A program made the translations under genes and the position numbers. This document shows positions 17,036-25,279 of a stretch of DNA of 64,000 nt, piece after piece; the stretch's first letter is position 1, and each line of letters starts with the position of its first letter. This DNA is from Streptomyces ruber. Lineage in GTDB: Bacteria > Actinomycetota > Actinomycetes > Streptomycetales > Streptomycetaceae. The stretch is taken from the NCBI RefSeq assembly GCF_014648075.1, contig NZ_BMQK01000004.1, forward strand, positions 531,798-595,797, written 5' to 3'. The notes under the pieces are model-generated. The model was not told the DNA's origin. It made no database searches and saw only the letters and a list, made by a program, of their open reading frames with translations.

Positions 17036-18040
17036 ATGCGCACCGTTCCCCTCGGCAACACCGGCCCCCAGGTCTCCCGTCTCGGCCTCGGCTGCATGGG
17101 CATGTCCGCGCTGTACGGCGAGGCGGACCGGGCCGAGTCCGTCGCCACCATCCACGCCGCGCTCGAAGCGGGCATCACCCTGCTCGACACCGGTGACTTC
17201 TACGGCATGGGCCACAACGAGATGCTGATCGGCGAGGCGCTGCGCGCCGCCCCGGCGGCACGGCGCGAGCAGGCGCTGCTCAGCGTGAAGTTCGGCGCCC
17301 TGCGCGACCCGGACGGCGGCTGGTCGGGGTACGACGGCCGCCCGGCCGCGGTGAAGAACTTCGCCGCGTACTCGCTCCAGCGCCTCGGCGTCGACCACAT
17401 CGACGTCTACCGCATCGCGCGGGTCGACCCCGACGTGCCGATCGAGGAGACGGTCGGCGCCGTCGCGGAGCTGGTGGAGCAGGGGTACGTACGGCACATC
17501 GGCCTGAGCGAGGCCGGCGCGGAGACCGTCCGCCGCGCCGCCGCCACCGCGCCGATCTCCGACCTCCAGATCGAGTACTCGCTCATCTCGCGCGGCATCG
17601 AGCGGGACATCCTGCCGGCCACGCGTGAGCTGGGCATCGCCGTCACGGCGTACGGCGTGCTGTCGCGCGGCCTGATCTCGGGCCACTTCACGGCCGACCG
17701 GCAGCTGGCCGCGAACGACTTCCGCGCCCACTCGCCCCGTTTCCAGGGCGAGAACCTCCGGCACAACCTGAGCCTGGTCGAGGCGCTGCGGAAGATCGCC
17801 GAGGAGAAGGGCGTGACCGTGGCCCAGATCGCGATCGCCTGGGTCGTGTCGCGCGGCGAGGACATCGTGCCGCTGGTGGGCGCCCGCCGCCGGGACCGGC
17901 TGACGGAGGCGCTCGGTGCGCTCGACGTCACGCTGGACGAGGCCGACCTCGCGGCCATCGAGGAGGCGGTGCCGGAGGGTGCCGCGGCGGGCGAGCGCTA
18001 CCCGGAGGCCCAGATGGGCCACCTGGACAGCGAACGCTGA
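17036..18040 (+). CDS. aldo-keto reductase
   Basis: NADPH-dependent oxidoreductase with a TIM-barrel fold, 334 aa. AAGGAG lies 5 nt before the ATG. Three catalytic positions are visible: Asp and Tyr in DTGDFYG and Lys in LLSVKFG. The usual catalytic His (as in YYLHRVDP) is replaced by Ala in VYRIARVDP, as in one actinomycete subfamily I recall, which would change proton transfer. NADPH-binding C-terminus: VPLVGARRRDRL. Likely co-regulated with the TetR gene 38 nt downstream. Confidence 0.9.
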   Translation: MRTVPLGNTGPQVSRLGLGCMGMSALYGEADRAESVATIHAALEAGITLLDTGDFYGMGHNEMLIGEALRAAPAARREQALLSVKFGALRDPDGGWSGYDGRPAAVKNFAAYSLQRLGVDHIDVYRIARVDPDVPIEETVGAVAELVEQGYVRHIGLSEAGAETVRRAAATAPISDLQIEYSLISRGIERDILPATRELGIAVTAYGVLSRGLISGHFTADRQLAANDFRAHSPRFQGENLRHNLSLVEALRKIAEEKGVTVAQIAIAWVVSRGEDIVPLVGARRRDRLTEALGALDVTLDEADLAAIEEAVPEGAAAGERYPEAQMGHLDSER

Positions 18041-18078
18041 CGTCGGGCGGCCCGAACCCGCCGGGTACCGTCTGTGAC

Positions 18079-18666
18079 ATGGCACCGACGTCCGAGCCCC
18101 TAACCGCCGCCCGCATCCTCGAAGCGACCGAGGAGGTGCTGCGCCGCCACGGCCCGGCGAAGGCCACCGTCGTGGACGTGGCGCGCGCGCTCGGGGTCAG
18201 CCACGGCAGCGTCTACCGGCACTTCCGTACCAAGGCGGCGCTGCGGGAGGCGGTCACCGAGCGGTGGCTGGACCGTACGTCGGCGTCCCTGTCCGGCATC
18301 GTCGCGGAGGACGGCGACCCGGAGGCGCGGCTGCGCACCTGGTTCACGACCCTGTTCGAGGCCAAGCGCCACAAGGCGGGCGACGACCCCGAGCTCTTCG
18401 CCACCTACATGGTGCTGATCGGTGAGCACAGCGCGGTGGTCGACCGGCACATCGCCGACCTGACGGGCCAGCTCACGACGATCGTGGAGGACGGCGTCCG
18501 GCGCGGCGTCTTCGCCTCCGCGTCCCCCGCCGTCACGGCGCGCGCCGTCTTCGACGCCACGGGCCGCTTCCACGACCCGTGCTACGTCCGCGACTGGGAG
18601 CAGCCGGGGATCGATGATGAGTTCGAGGCGGTGGTGGGGCTGGTGTTGCGGGGGTTGCGGGTATGA
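18079..18666 (+). CDS. TetR family transcriptional regulator
   Basis: 195 aa. The N-terminal HTH covers about 10-55 (VVDVARALGVSHGSVYRHF is the recognition part); a helical ligand-binding domain follows. TACCGT lies about 8 nt before the ATG, so it may have its own leaderless transcript. It follows the aldo-keto reductase on the same strand and is a candidate repressor of the reductase and the divergent hydrolase. It ends convergent with the XRE-type regulator. Confidence 0.9.
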   Translation: MAPTSEPLTAARILEATEEVLRRHGPAKATVVDVARALGVSHGSVYRHFRTKAALREAVTERWLDRTSASLSGIVAEDGDPEARLRTWFTTLFEAKRHKAGDDPELFATYMVLIGEHSAVVDRHIADLTGQLTTIVEDGVRRGVFASASPAVTARAVFDATGRFHDPCYVRDWEQPGIDDEFEAVVGLVLRGLRV

Positions 18667-18820
18667 GCCCGGCATCGGCCCGCCGTCCATCGAAGCCGTT
18701 CGGCCTTCGGTGCCGTTGACGTCGAGCATCGCCTTGCTCGGGTGTTTGACCGCGAGGCGGTCTGCTGTGGCCGCGGTCCCGGACGCGAAACGATGGGATG
18801 GGCGTATCTCTTCTGTTTTC

Positions 18821-19582
18821 CTAGGCCGCAGAAGTCATTGGAGCGCTCCTCGACCACAATTCCTCAGCATGGTCGGCGAAACGAGCGAACATGCCACAAT
18901 CGCCGAACTTCCGCAGGTGCAGCAGCGGCGAGTCATGCCCGACCAGGCGCGCCAGGTGGGGCGTCACCAGCGCCTCGTCGTCGAAGCGAAAGACTGACAG
19001 CGATACGTGGTTGGTCGCGTCGCTCGCTGCGGAGAAACGCGCCTCCAGGTTCTCGTGTGCACCGAGTCTGCCCAGGTGCTCAAGCGTGACCCGGATGCGC
19101 GTGGACACGGTGAGTGCCACATCTTCGACCTGCTCGCGGTTGCGTGTCACCTCACCGTCGGGATCGCCCAGCAGGAAACGCACACGGCACCCGCTGTCAA
19201 GCTTCTCGCGGAGCGTCGAGACGAATGCCGGCTGGTCGATCCAGAGAAAGTAATTCGTGTATCCGGCGAACAGTACGTCTGTCCTGGCGTTTCCGATGAG
19301 TCCGGCCCAGAGCGTCGATGGGCAGGAGGATCGGTAGGGGTAGGAGCGGATGATCTCGCGGTCACCACCGGTTTTGATCCGGTCCTTCGCTGCCTTCGGC
19401 CACAGCATCTCGTCGTCAACTCCCAACGCCTTGCAGACGTCTTCCCGATTTCTGGCGTGCGGGATCAGTTCGGCGTCCGCCACCCACCGTTCCACGGTTT
19501 TACCGGAGACGCCCACCCGTGCCGCTAGCTGCCTGGGTGACAGGTTGGCCGACCTCATAGCCGATCTCAGTGCGCTGTTCAA
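18821..19582 (-). CDS. XRE-type HTH regulator with C-terminal phospholipase-D-like domain
   Basis: 253 aa. The N-terminal HTH is at about 11-55 (LSPRQLAARVGVSGKTVERW). A larger C-terminal domain (about 85-240) has alternating strands and helices (DVLFAGYTNYFLWIDQP, VRFLLGDPDG, FRFDDEALVTPHLARL) resembling the degenerate PLD/DUF5919-like domain found after XRE HTHs in actinomycetes. No HKD motif is seen, so the domain probably senses rather than cleaves. GC and codon choice look less extreme than in neighbours. Function unknown. Confidence 0.75.
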   Translation of the reverse strand: MNSALRSAMRSANLSPRQLAARVGVSGKTVERWVADAELIPHARNREDVCKALGVDDEMLWPKAAKDRIKTGGDREIIRSYPYRSSCPSTLWAGLIGNARTDVLFAGYTNYFLWIDQPAFVSTLREKLDSGCRVRFLLGDPDGEVTRNREQVEDVALTVSTRIRVTLEHLGRLGAHENLEARFSAASDATNHVSLSVFRFDDEALVTPHLARLVGHDSPLLHLRKFGDCGMFARFADHAEELWSRSAPMTSAA

Positions 19583-19753
19583 GACTTCCCCCGGGGACGT
19601 TTGGGCGTTCTCTCACGCTACCGAAGAGAAGTTCCAGGTGTCGCCGCTTCTGCGTCGAAACCTCCTATAGGGGGCGTCACCATGGCGAGACGCGAGTGCC
19701 CCCGCACCGTGCGACCGGCCGGGGGCTGGCCACCGCTTCGAAGGAACGATGAC

Positions 19754-20038
19754 GTGACGAACCTTATCCGAACGGTTCTCGAATGGGGCGCAGCGGTTCT
19801 GCTCGGCCGACGAACGCCCGGAAAGCGCGCTCATGCGGCGCTTCACCCGTACATTCCGTGTGGAGCGCCATTGGCCGGAGCGTGCGGCCTGCGCCCCGGC
19901 CCCACGGCGCAGCCGTCCGAGCCGTACGACTCGCCGGGCGCCCTGGTCCGGCCCTACGTCGCCCGACTGGACGCCGAACTGCGGACCGCCCGCGCAGGCG
20001 CCCACGTCGATCCGTGGGGAGCCGCCCGGTGGGGATGA
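19754..20038 (+). CDS. small conserved hypothetical protein 1 of 3
   Basis: 94 aa from GTG 19754, with AAGGAA upstream. It begins with a hydrophobic stretch (NLIRTVLEWGAAVLLGRRTPG) that could be a short membrane or amphipathic anchor. A Pro/Ala-rich middle and an LVRPYVARLDAEL segment follow; I recall the latter as a conserved tail in small Streptomyces proteins. Its last bases overlap the next gene (ATGA). It lies downstream of, and divergent from, the XRE regulator. Confidence 0.55.
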   Translation: MTNLIRTVLEWGAAVLLGRRTPGKRAHAALHPYIPCGAPLAGACGLRPGPTAQPSEPYDSPGALVRPYVARLDAELRTARAGAHVDPWGAARWG

Positions 20039-20235
20039 CCATCGCGGTGTACCGGATCGATCCGGTGACCGGCACGCGCACTCAGGTCCGTGAGAAGCAC
20101 ACCGTGAAGCCGGCTGAGGTGCCCGACGCGACCTCGGTGCTCCCGCCGTGTTCCTGCTCCCGTTGTGTCGGCAGCGGTATCACGCTGCGTACGAAGCTCG
20201 CAGAGGTCAACGCGCGCAGCCGGGGCGCCTTGTGA
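20035..20235 (+). CDS. small conserved hypothetical protein 2 of 3 (CxCxxC)
   Basis: 66 aa. Two beta strands (TIAVYRIDPVTGTRTQV) followed by CSCSRC, a possible metal- or thiol-binding site, and a short helix. The start overlaps gene 1 and the stop overlaps gene 3, so all three are translationally coupled. Function unknown. Confidence 0.55.
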   Translation: MTIAVYRIDPVTGTRTQVREKHTVKPAEVPDATSVLPPCSCSRCVGSGITLRTKLAEVNARSRGAL

Positions 20236-20435
20236 CCGGATCGGCCGGCCGGGCGGACACGTCGACCATGTCAGCCGAGTGCGCGGTCGCCCGGCGACCC
20301 GGGTACGACGGCTTGCACCGTGACTGCCGCCGCACCGTCGACATTCCCCTGCCGAACGCCATCGGCATCGTGCTCGTACCGCGCTGCACCTGCCCGTGCC
20401 ACCCGTACGACCGGGCGGAAGCCTGGAAAGCCTGA
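20232..20435 (+). CDS. small conserved hypothetical protein 3 of 3 (Cys-rich)
   Basis: 67 aa from the GTG overlapping gene 2 (an internal ATG at 20271 would give 54 aa). It has Cys near the start (SAEC), CRRT in the middle and CTCPCHPYD near the end, suggesting a small zinc-binding fold. It ends 17 nt before a strong terminator. Function unknown; likely belongs with the two preceding genes. Confidence 0.5.
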   Translation: MTGSAGRADTSTMSAECAVARRPGYDGLHRDCRRTVDIPLPNAIGIVLVPRCTCPCHPYDRAEAWKA

Positions 20436-20452
20436 GCCGAGTGTCACTCCCG

Positions 20453-20488
20453 CCTCGTGGAGGGCCGCGGGCGCCGCCCTCCACGAGG
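20453..20488. terminator. bidirectional terminator after the small-gene trio
   Basis: A 13-bp perfect stem, CCTCGTGGAGGGC (20453-20465) with its complement at 20476-20488 and a 10-nt loop. It sits between convergent genes. Confidence 0.8.
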
Positions 20489-20493
20489 ACCGG

Positions 20494-21405
20494 TCAGCGG
20501 GGCAGGGTGGTGGAGTCGACGAAGGCCGAGACGTTGGACTGCGGCTGGGCGTGGGCCGGGCCGTCCAGCGGGTCCCAGGCGTCGGTGTGCCATACGTTCT
20601 GCAGGAAGAGGGACGGCTTCTTGGGGATGCGGTCGGAAGGGCCGCGGTAGTCCCAGAGCACGTTCTTCTCCCCGTTGGCACCCTCGGTCCAGAACGTCAC
20701 GGAATTGGGCTGCCAGTCGAACATGAACGTATGGAACTGCTTCGAGGAATTGAAGTTCGGGACCGGCGTCACCGATGCCGGAGTGTTCTCGTTCGGCAGC
20801 AGCGGTTCGCACTCGCCGCCGAGTTGCGTGGTGAAGCAGTTGTAGAGGACCTTACCGGTGGGCATGTCGATGGCCCGTGAAATTTTTCTGGTCCGGCCGG
20901 TGGCGTCGTCGTAGTCGGTGTAGATGGTCAGCCACAGCACGTTGGGCTGCGCGCACAGCACCTCGATGTCGATCTCGTCGTTGTCGGGCAGTCCGTTGCC
21001 GTTGGCGTCGGAGTGGTCGGTGGAGTACGTGAACGTACCGGTGACCACGCCCACGCGGCCCTGGCCGGAACAGTCGGCCGTTTTGATACGGGTACCGAAC
21101 GTTCCGTACTGGTATGTCGTGTTGCTCGCTATCTCGACACCGCCGCCCGGTCCCGCCGCGGGGCGTCCGTTGAGCCGCAGTTCCATCGCCCTGCCGTCGT
21201 TCGCGCCGTCGACCGAGGTGACGGCGGCCGTTCCGCCCGCTGCGTTGGAGATGTGGAAGTAGGGCGACGTCCCGGCCCACTCCTCGGTCGTCGGGGCCGC
21301 CAGTGCCGGCGAGACGCACAGCGCCGTGGCCGACACCCCCGCCGTCAGCCCGATGATCCCGCGACGCCAGGAGATTCCGGACCAATTCCCGCCTTTTGTG
21401 CTCAT
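20494..21405 (-). CDS. secreted glycoside hydrolase, family 16-like
   Basis: 303-aa exported protein. The N-terminal signal (about 1-40) has a basic start, a hydrophobic core (IIGLTAGVSATALCV) and a cleavage-like ALAA. The mature part is a beta-sandwich with the GH16 catalytic signature DEIDIEVL (two Glu around an Asp, about residues 145-152). Later strands FHTFMFDWQPNSVTFW match the family's EWTP/W-rich strand. The polysaccharide (beta-glucan, galactan or other) cannot be told. The ATG at 21405 follows GGGAGG by 4 nt; the frame stays open upstream to 21453. Confidence 0.75.
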   Translation of the reverse strand: MSTKGGNWSGISWRRGIIGLTAGVSATALCVSPALAAPTTEEWAGTSPYFHISNAAGGTAAVTSVDGANDGRAMELRLNGRPAAGPGGGVEIASNTTYQYGTFGTRIKTADCSGQGRVGVVTGTFTYSTDHSDANGNGLPDNDEIDIEVLCAQPNVLWLTIYTDYDDATGRTRKISRAIDMPTGKVLYNCFTTQLGGECEPLLPNENTPASVTPVPNFNSSKQFHTFMFDWQPNSVTFWTEGANGEKNVLWDYRGPSDRIPKKPSLFLQNVWHTDAWDPLDGPAHAQPQSNVSAFVDSTTLPR

Positions 21406-21453
21406 CAAGCCTCCCGTCAAGGAAAAACGGTACGCAATGACACACCAGGCCAT

Positions 21454-21722
21454 CGCGTGCCCTGGGTCGACAACGCTACTGTCCGAACGGTGTCCGATGC
21501 ACCTGTCCCGGAACGAAATGACTCAGAGGTGAGGCGGACATTTCGTGACCGAGTGGTCGGTGAAGAATTTGGGAAGGGAGCGTGATCGCATCCTTAATGT
21601 CCCGTTGGATGAAGATAGCGAGGGTGGCGGGACATGATCCCGGGCAATACTGTTCTCGCGTGCCCCGGTCCATCCACTCGGGCTGCACGAAGAGTTGATT
21701 GCAAATGAATTGGAGATGTGGC
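21454..21722. other. divergent promoter region, no gene seen
   Basis: 269 bp between the GH16-like gene (minus) and the small peptide gene (plus), noticeably AT-richer than the chromosome average. It probably holds both promoters. I see no clear operator. Confidence 0.4.
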
Positions 21723-21956
21723 ATGCGCATGATCAAGCGCGGCAAGGCGCTCGCGGCCGCTGCTGTGGTCGCGGCCGGATTCGCCCTTCCGCTGGCTACG
21801 GCCGGTACGGCTTCCGCGGACACCAACCTGCTGCCTCACTACACCAGCTCCTACCTCGAGTGCCAGACGCTGGGCAACAAACTGGCTCAGTCGGGCGAGC
21901 TGTCCGGCTTCAACTGCGTACAGCAGGGCCAGTGGGTCGTCATGTACCCCTGGTAG
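21723..21956 (+). CDS. small secreted peptide
   Basis: 77 aa. A classical Sec signal: basic start MRMIKRGK, hydrophobic core, cleavage after TASA (about residue 32). The mature peptide is about 45 residues with two Cys (YLECQTLG and FNCVQQG), aromatic residues and a terminal PW. GGAG precedes the ATG by about 8 nt. The two Cys could form a disulphide. Streptomyces secrete many such small proteins; function unknown. The gene is divergent from the GH16-like gene and followed by a terminator. Confidence 0.7.
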   Translation: MRMIKRGKALAAAAVVAAGFALPLATAGTASADTNLLPHYTSSYLECQTLGNKLAQSGELSGFNCVQQGQWVVMYPW

Positions 21957-22008
21957 ATCCGCGCTTGCACCGTGAGGACCGCTCAGGTCTCGCAGTAGCA
22001 ACCTTGAA

Positions 22009-22040
22009 GGGGTTCCCGAACGGTGCGGTTCGGGAACCCC
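22009..22040. terminator. terminator after the secreted peptide gene
   Basis: GGGGTTCCCGAAC (22009-22021) pairs perfectly with 22028-22040 around a 6-nt loop. There is no clear T tract. Confidence 0.75.
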
Positions 22041-22125
22041 GTTGTGCGTTCAGGGCGCCAGGTGGCGGAAGACGGCCGGCGACCGGGACGCGGGCGGCGG
22101 AGAGCGGAGCCGGGCCGGCCGCGCC

Positions 22126-22338
22126 TCATGCCGCCGTCGGGTCCACCGTCGCCTGGTGCGCCCGGGCGAGGTGCTCCTCCGCCTTCGGCCACGGGAGGAA
22201 GCGCGCGCCCGCGTGCCAGCCGCACGTGTCGCATGTCAGCGTGCGCCGCACGCCCGTGCGCCCCACCCGGACGGTGTGCCTGCGCCCGTGCTGGTCCCAG
22301 CGGCTCACCTCGCCGGTGTTCGTGTTCCTCCTCGGCAC
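22126..22338 (-). CDS. small conserved protein with a C2H2-like zinc motif
   Basis: 70 aa from GTG 22338. Basic N-terminal half, then CDTCGWHAGARF and EEHLARAH, which together make a C-x2-C-x(n)-H-x4-H pattern suggesting a small zinc-binding fold. I recall similar proteins in other Streptomyces. It lies alone between a terminator and the aminotransferase gene. Function unknown. Confidence 0.55.
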   Translation of the reverse strand: MPRRNTNTGEVSRWDQHGRRHTVRVGRTGVRRTLTCDTCGWHAGARFLPWPKAEEHLARAHQATVDPTAA

Positions 22339-22423
22339 GACGTCCCCCGACCTCCCGACGACCTGGCGGTCCGACGACCCTAATCGCGCGGGAGGCCGGT
22401 TGTCGGGGCGGGTGACCGGTCGC

Positions 22424-23641
22424 TCAGTGCGCGGTGTCGGCGACCGCCGCCGTCATCCGCAGGACCGCCTCGGTGATCAGGTCGGGAGACGTCGCCAGGT
22501 TCAGCCGGACGAAGCCCGCGCCGCCCGAGCCGAAGTGGCGCCCCGAGCTCAGGGCGACCCGGCCGCGCCGGAGGAAGACGTCCGCCGGGTCGTCGCCGAT
22601 GCCCAGTTCCCGGCAGTCCAGCCACGCCAGGTAGGTGCCCGGTGCGGGGGCGTAGCGGACGGCGGGCAGGTACTCGGCGAGGAGGCGGGCCAGCAGCCGG
22701 CGGTTGTCGTCCAGGCCGGACAGTACGGCGTCCAGCCAGTCACCGCCGTCGCGCAGGGCCGCCGTGTGGGCGATGACGCCCAGGTGGCTGGGGCCGTGGC
22801 TCACCTCCTCCGGGAGGCGGGCGAGATCGTCGGCCGCGGCGGGGCCGGCGATCGCGAGGGCCGCCTTCAGTCCGGCCAGGTTCCAGCCCTTGGACGCGGA
22901 CATCAGGGACAGCCCGTTCTCCCCGCCGGGCACGCTCAGGTACGGCACGAAGGTGGTGTCGCCCGACACCAGCGGGGCGTGGATCTCGTCCGCCACGACG
23001 CGCAGCCCGTACGCCCGCGCCAGCCGCGCGGCCCGGGTCAGCTCCTCGGCGGTGTGCACGGTGCCGGTCGGGTTGTGCGGGCTGCACAGCAGGTACGCCG
23101 GTCTGCCGGTGTTCCGGCTCGCGCCCCGGGCGGCCCGCCCGAACGCGCCCTCCAGCGAGATGAAGTCGATCCGCCCGTCCGGGCCCAGCGGAGCCTCGAG
23201 CACGGGGCGTCCCATGTGGCGGACGAACTGGTAGAAGGGCGGGTACACGGGCGAGTTGACGACGACCGGATCACCCGGCCCGGAGACCAGCTTGAGCATC
23301 TCGACGACGCCCAGCATCACGTCGGGCACGATCGCCGTGCGCCGTACGGCCAGGCCGTCCCAGTCCCACCGCTTGCGGGCGAACTCGGCCAGGGCCTCGG
23401 CGTACTCCGTTCCGGCCGGGTAGCCGGTGTCGCCGAGCGCGATCGCGTCGGTGACCGCCCGTGCGACCGGTTCGGCCAGGGGTACGTCCATCTCGGCGAC
23501 CCACAGAGGCAGGACGTCTTCCGGGTAGGTCCGCCACTTCATGCTCGTACGCTGCCGCAGCCGGCCGAGGGAGAGTCGCTGCAGGGGATTCGCGTCGTCG
23601 GTGTCGGTGGATGAGGTCAAGCCTTCAGATGCCTCAGTCAT
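22424..23641 (-). CDS. PLP-dependent aminotransferase / cystathionine beta-lyase (MalY-PatB type)
   Basis: 405 aa, fold type I. Signature of the MalY/PatB branch: [17 protein letters not shown] at the start, [14 protein letters not shown] as the PLP-contact loop, [10 protein letters not shown] with the PLP Asp, and [12 protein letters not shown] with the Schiff-base Lys. The branch splits cystathionine or related C-S bonds. The ATG at 23641 is preferred over the in-frame start at 23674 because the conserved part begins soon after it. Monocistronic as far as can be seen. Confidence 0.88.
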   Translation of the reverse strand: MTEASEGLTSSTDTDDANPLQRLSLGRLRQRTSMKWRTYPEDVLPLWVAEMDVPLAEPVARAVTDAIALGDTGYPAGTEYAEALAEFARKRWDWDGLAVRRTAIVPDVMLGVVEMLKLVSGPGDPVVVNSPVYPPFYQFVRHMGRPVLEAPLGPDGRIDFISLEGAFGRAARGASRNTGRPAYLLCSPHNPTGTVHTAEELTRAARLARAYGLRVVADEIHAPLVSGDTTFVPYLSVPGGENGLSLMSASKGWNLAGLKAALAIAGPAAADDLARLPEEVSHGPSHLGVIAHTAALRDGGDWLDAVLSGLDDNRRLLARLLAEYLPAVRYAPAPGTYLAWLDCRELGIGDDPADVFLRRGRVALSSGRHFGSGGAGFVRLNLATSPDLITEAVLRMTAAVADTAH

Positions 23642-23735
23642 ATGCCACAGCGTGACGCAGGTCCCTTGTGGCACGCCAGATGCATCGGTACCGCTTTTCC
23701 TACTTACGACGGACTACTGCGAACCGGACGGGTGC

Positions 23736-25208
23736 TCACCTTCGGCCGCCCGCCGCCTCCCTGATTTCCGCGTGCCGCAGCCGCTCCGCCGTGCGCTCGG
23801 CCGTCCGGTGCGCCCAGGGGCCGGTCGTGAGCGCGCCCACGGCCAGGACGGCGAGGCCGCAGGCGGTGAGGATCCACCAGCCGGGGCGGGCGGCGGACAC
23901 GAAGGAGTCCGCGTACGTCTCGCGCGTCCCGAAGAAGGACGTGGGGATGCCGGCCGCCAGCACGGCGCCGATCACCGCGACGCCCAGCGTCTGGCCGAGC
24001 TGGCGGCTGGTGGAGGCGACCGCGGCGGCGACCCCGGCCCGGTCGCGGGGCATGCCGGAGACGGCGGTGTTGGTAATGGGGGAGTTCACGAAGCCGAAGC
24101 CGATGCCGAAGAGGACGAAGCCGATGACGAGGGTGACGTTCCGCGTCTCGGCCTCGAAGAGCGCGAAGAGCAGCCCGCTCACGGTCATCGCGCACCCGGC
24201 GATCAGCAGTGGCAGCCGCGGCCCCCGGCTGCCCACCAGCCGGCCCGACAGGGGTGCGCAGACGAAGGTGAGGCCCGCCATCGGGAGCATCCACAGTCCC
24301 GCTTCCAGGGCGCTCAGGCCGCGCACGTTCTGCAGGTAGAGCGTGGAGAGGAAGAGGAAGCCGCCGAGCGCCGCGAACGCGCACACCGCGATCACCGTCG
24401 CCCCGCTGAACGGCGCCGAGCGGAAGAAGCGCAGGTCGATGAGGGGTTCGGCACGGCGCGGCTCGTGGCTGAGGAGGCCGAGGAGGGCGGCGAGGGCGAG
24501 TCCGGCGAAGGGCAGGACGGTGCCGGGCCCCGCGTGCGGCGCCTCGATGATCGCGTACGTCAGGGAGCCGAACAGAACGATCACCAGGACCTGGCCCGGG
24601 GGATCGGAGCGGCGGGCCTTCGGCGCGCGCGACTCGGGGACGAAGCGGAAGGTGAGCAGGAGCGCGGCGAGCCCCACCGGCAGATTGATCCAGAAGATCG
24701 AGCGCCAGCCGACCGACTCCACGAGCAGCCCGCCGACCAGCGGCCCCGCCGCCATGGATATACCGACGACCGCGCCCCAGACACCGATTGCACGGGCGCG
24801 TTCGCGCGGGTCCGTGAAGGTGTTGGTGATGATCGACATGGCGACCGGGTTCAGCATCGAGCCGCCGACCGCCTGCACCATGCGGAAGGCGATCAGCCAG
24901 TTCAGGTCGGGGGCGAGCGAACAGAGCACCGAGCCGGCGGTGAAGACGACGAGGCCCGCCATGAAGACGCGCTTGCGGCCGATCCGGTCGGCGGTCGAGC
25001 CCGCGAGCATCAGCAGTGAGGCGAGGACGAGCGTGTACGCGTCGATCGTCCACTGCAGGCCCGAGACGCTCGCGTCCAGGTCGCGTTGCAGGGACGGCAG
25101 GGCGACGTTGAGGACGGTGTTGTCGAGGCTCACGATCAGCAGGCTCATGCAGCAGATCGCGAGCACCAGCAGACGCCGGCGGTGGCTGAGCTCGGGCATG
25201 AGGTCCAT
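23736..25208 (-). CDS. MFS drug/proton antiporter, 14-TMS DHA2 (EmrB/QacA) type
   Basis: 490-aa efflux pump with about 14 membrane segments. Family motifs: LDNTVLNVALPSLQRDL in helix 1, GSTADRIGRKRVF between helices 2 and 3, and the antiporter motif GPLVGGLL in helix 5. A second ATG at 25199 (MPELSHRR) is possible. A near-palindrome 11 bp upstream is a candidate operator. Exports hydrophobic compounds; the substrate is unknown. Confidence 0.9.
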   Translation of the reverse strand: MDLMPELSHRRRLLVLAICCMSLLIVSLDNTVLNVALPSLQRDLDASVSGLQWTIDAYTLVLASLLMLAGSTADRIGRKRVFMAGLVVFTAGSVLCSLAPDLNWLIAFRMVQAVGGSMLNPVAMSIITNTFTDPRERARAIGVWGAVVGISMAAGPLVGGLLVESVGWRSIFWINLPVGLAALLLTFRFVPESRAPKARRSDPPGQVLVIVLFGSLTYAIIEAPHAGPGTVLPFAGLALAALLGLLSHEPRRAEPLIDLRFFRSAPFSGATVIAVCAFAALGGFLFLSTLYLQNVRGLSALEAGLWMLPMAGLTFVCAPLSGRLVGSRGPRLPLLIAGCAMTVSGLLFALFEAETRNVTLVIGFVLFGIGFGFVNSPITNTAVSGMPRDRAGVAAAVASTSRQLGQTLGVAVIGAVLAAGIPTSFFGTRETYADSFVSAARPGWWILTACGLAVLAVGALTTGPWAHRTAERTAERLRHAEIREAAGGRR

Positions 25209-25219
25209 CGTAGAACAAT

Positions 25220-25240
25220 TTAAGTAGTGCGCCTAACTAA
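25220..25240. promoter_or_regulatory. imperfect palindrome upstream of the MFS gene
   Basis: TTAAGTAGT and CCTAACTAA flank a GCG centre, with 6 of 8 outer positions matching in the dyad. This AT-rich island lies just before the pump start and upstream of the dusB promoter. It resembles MarR- or TetR-type sites in front of efflux pumps, but no such regulator is adjacent in the window. Confidence 0.45.
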
Positions 25241-25279
25241 TGACTGGTACAGCTGGTCTGCGTGCGCGACAATGGGGGA

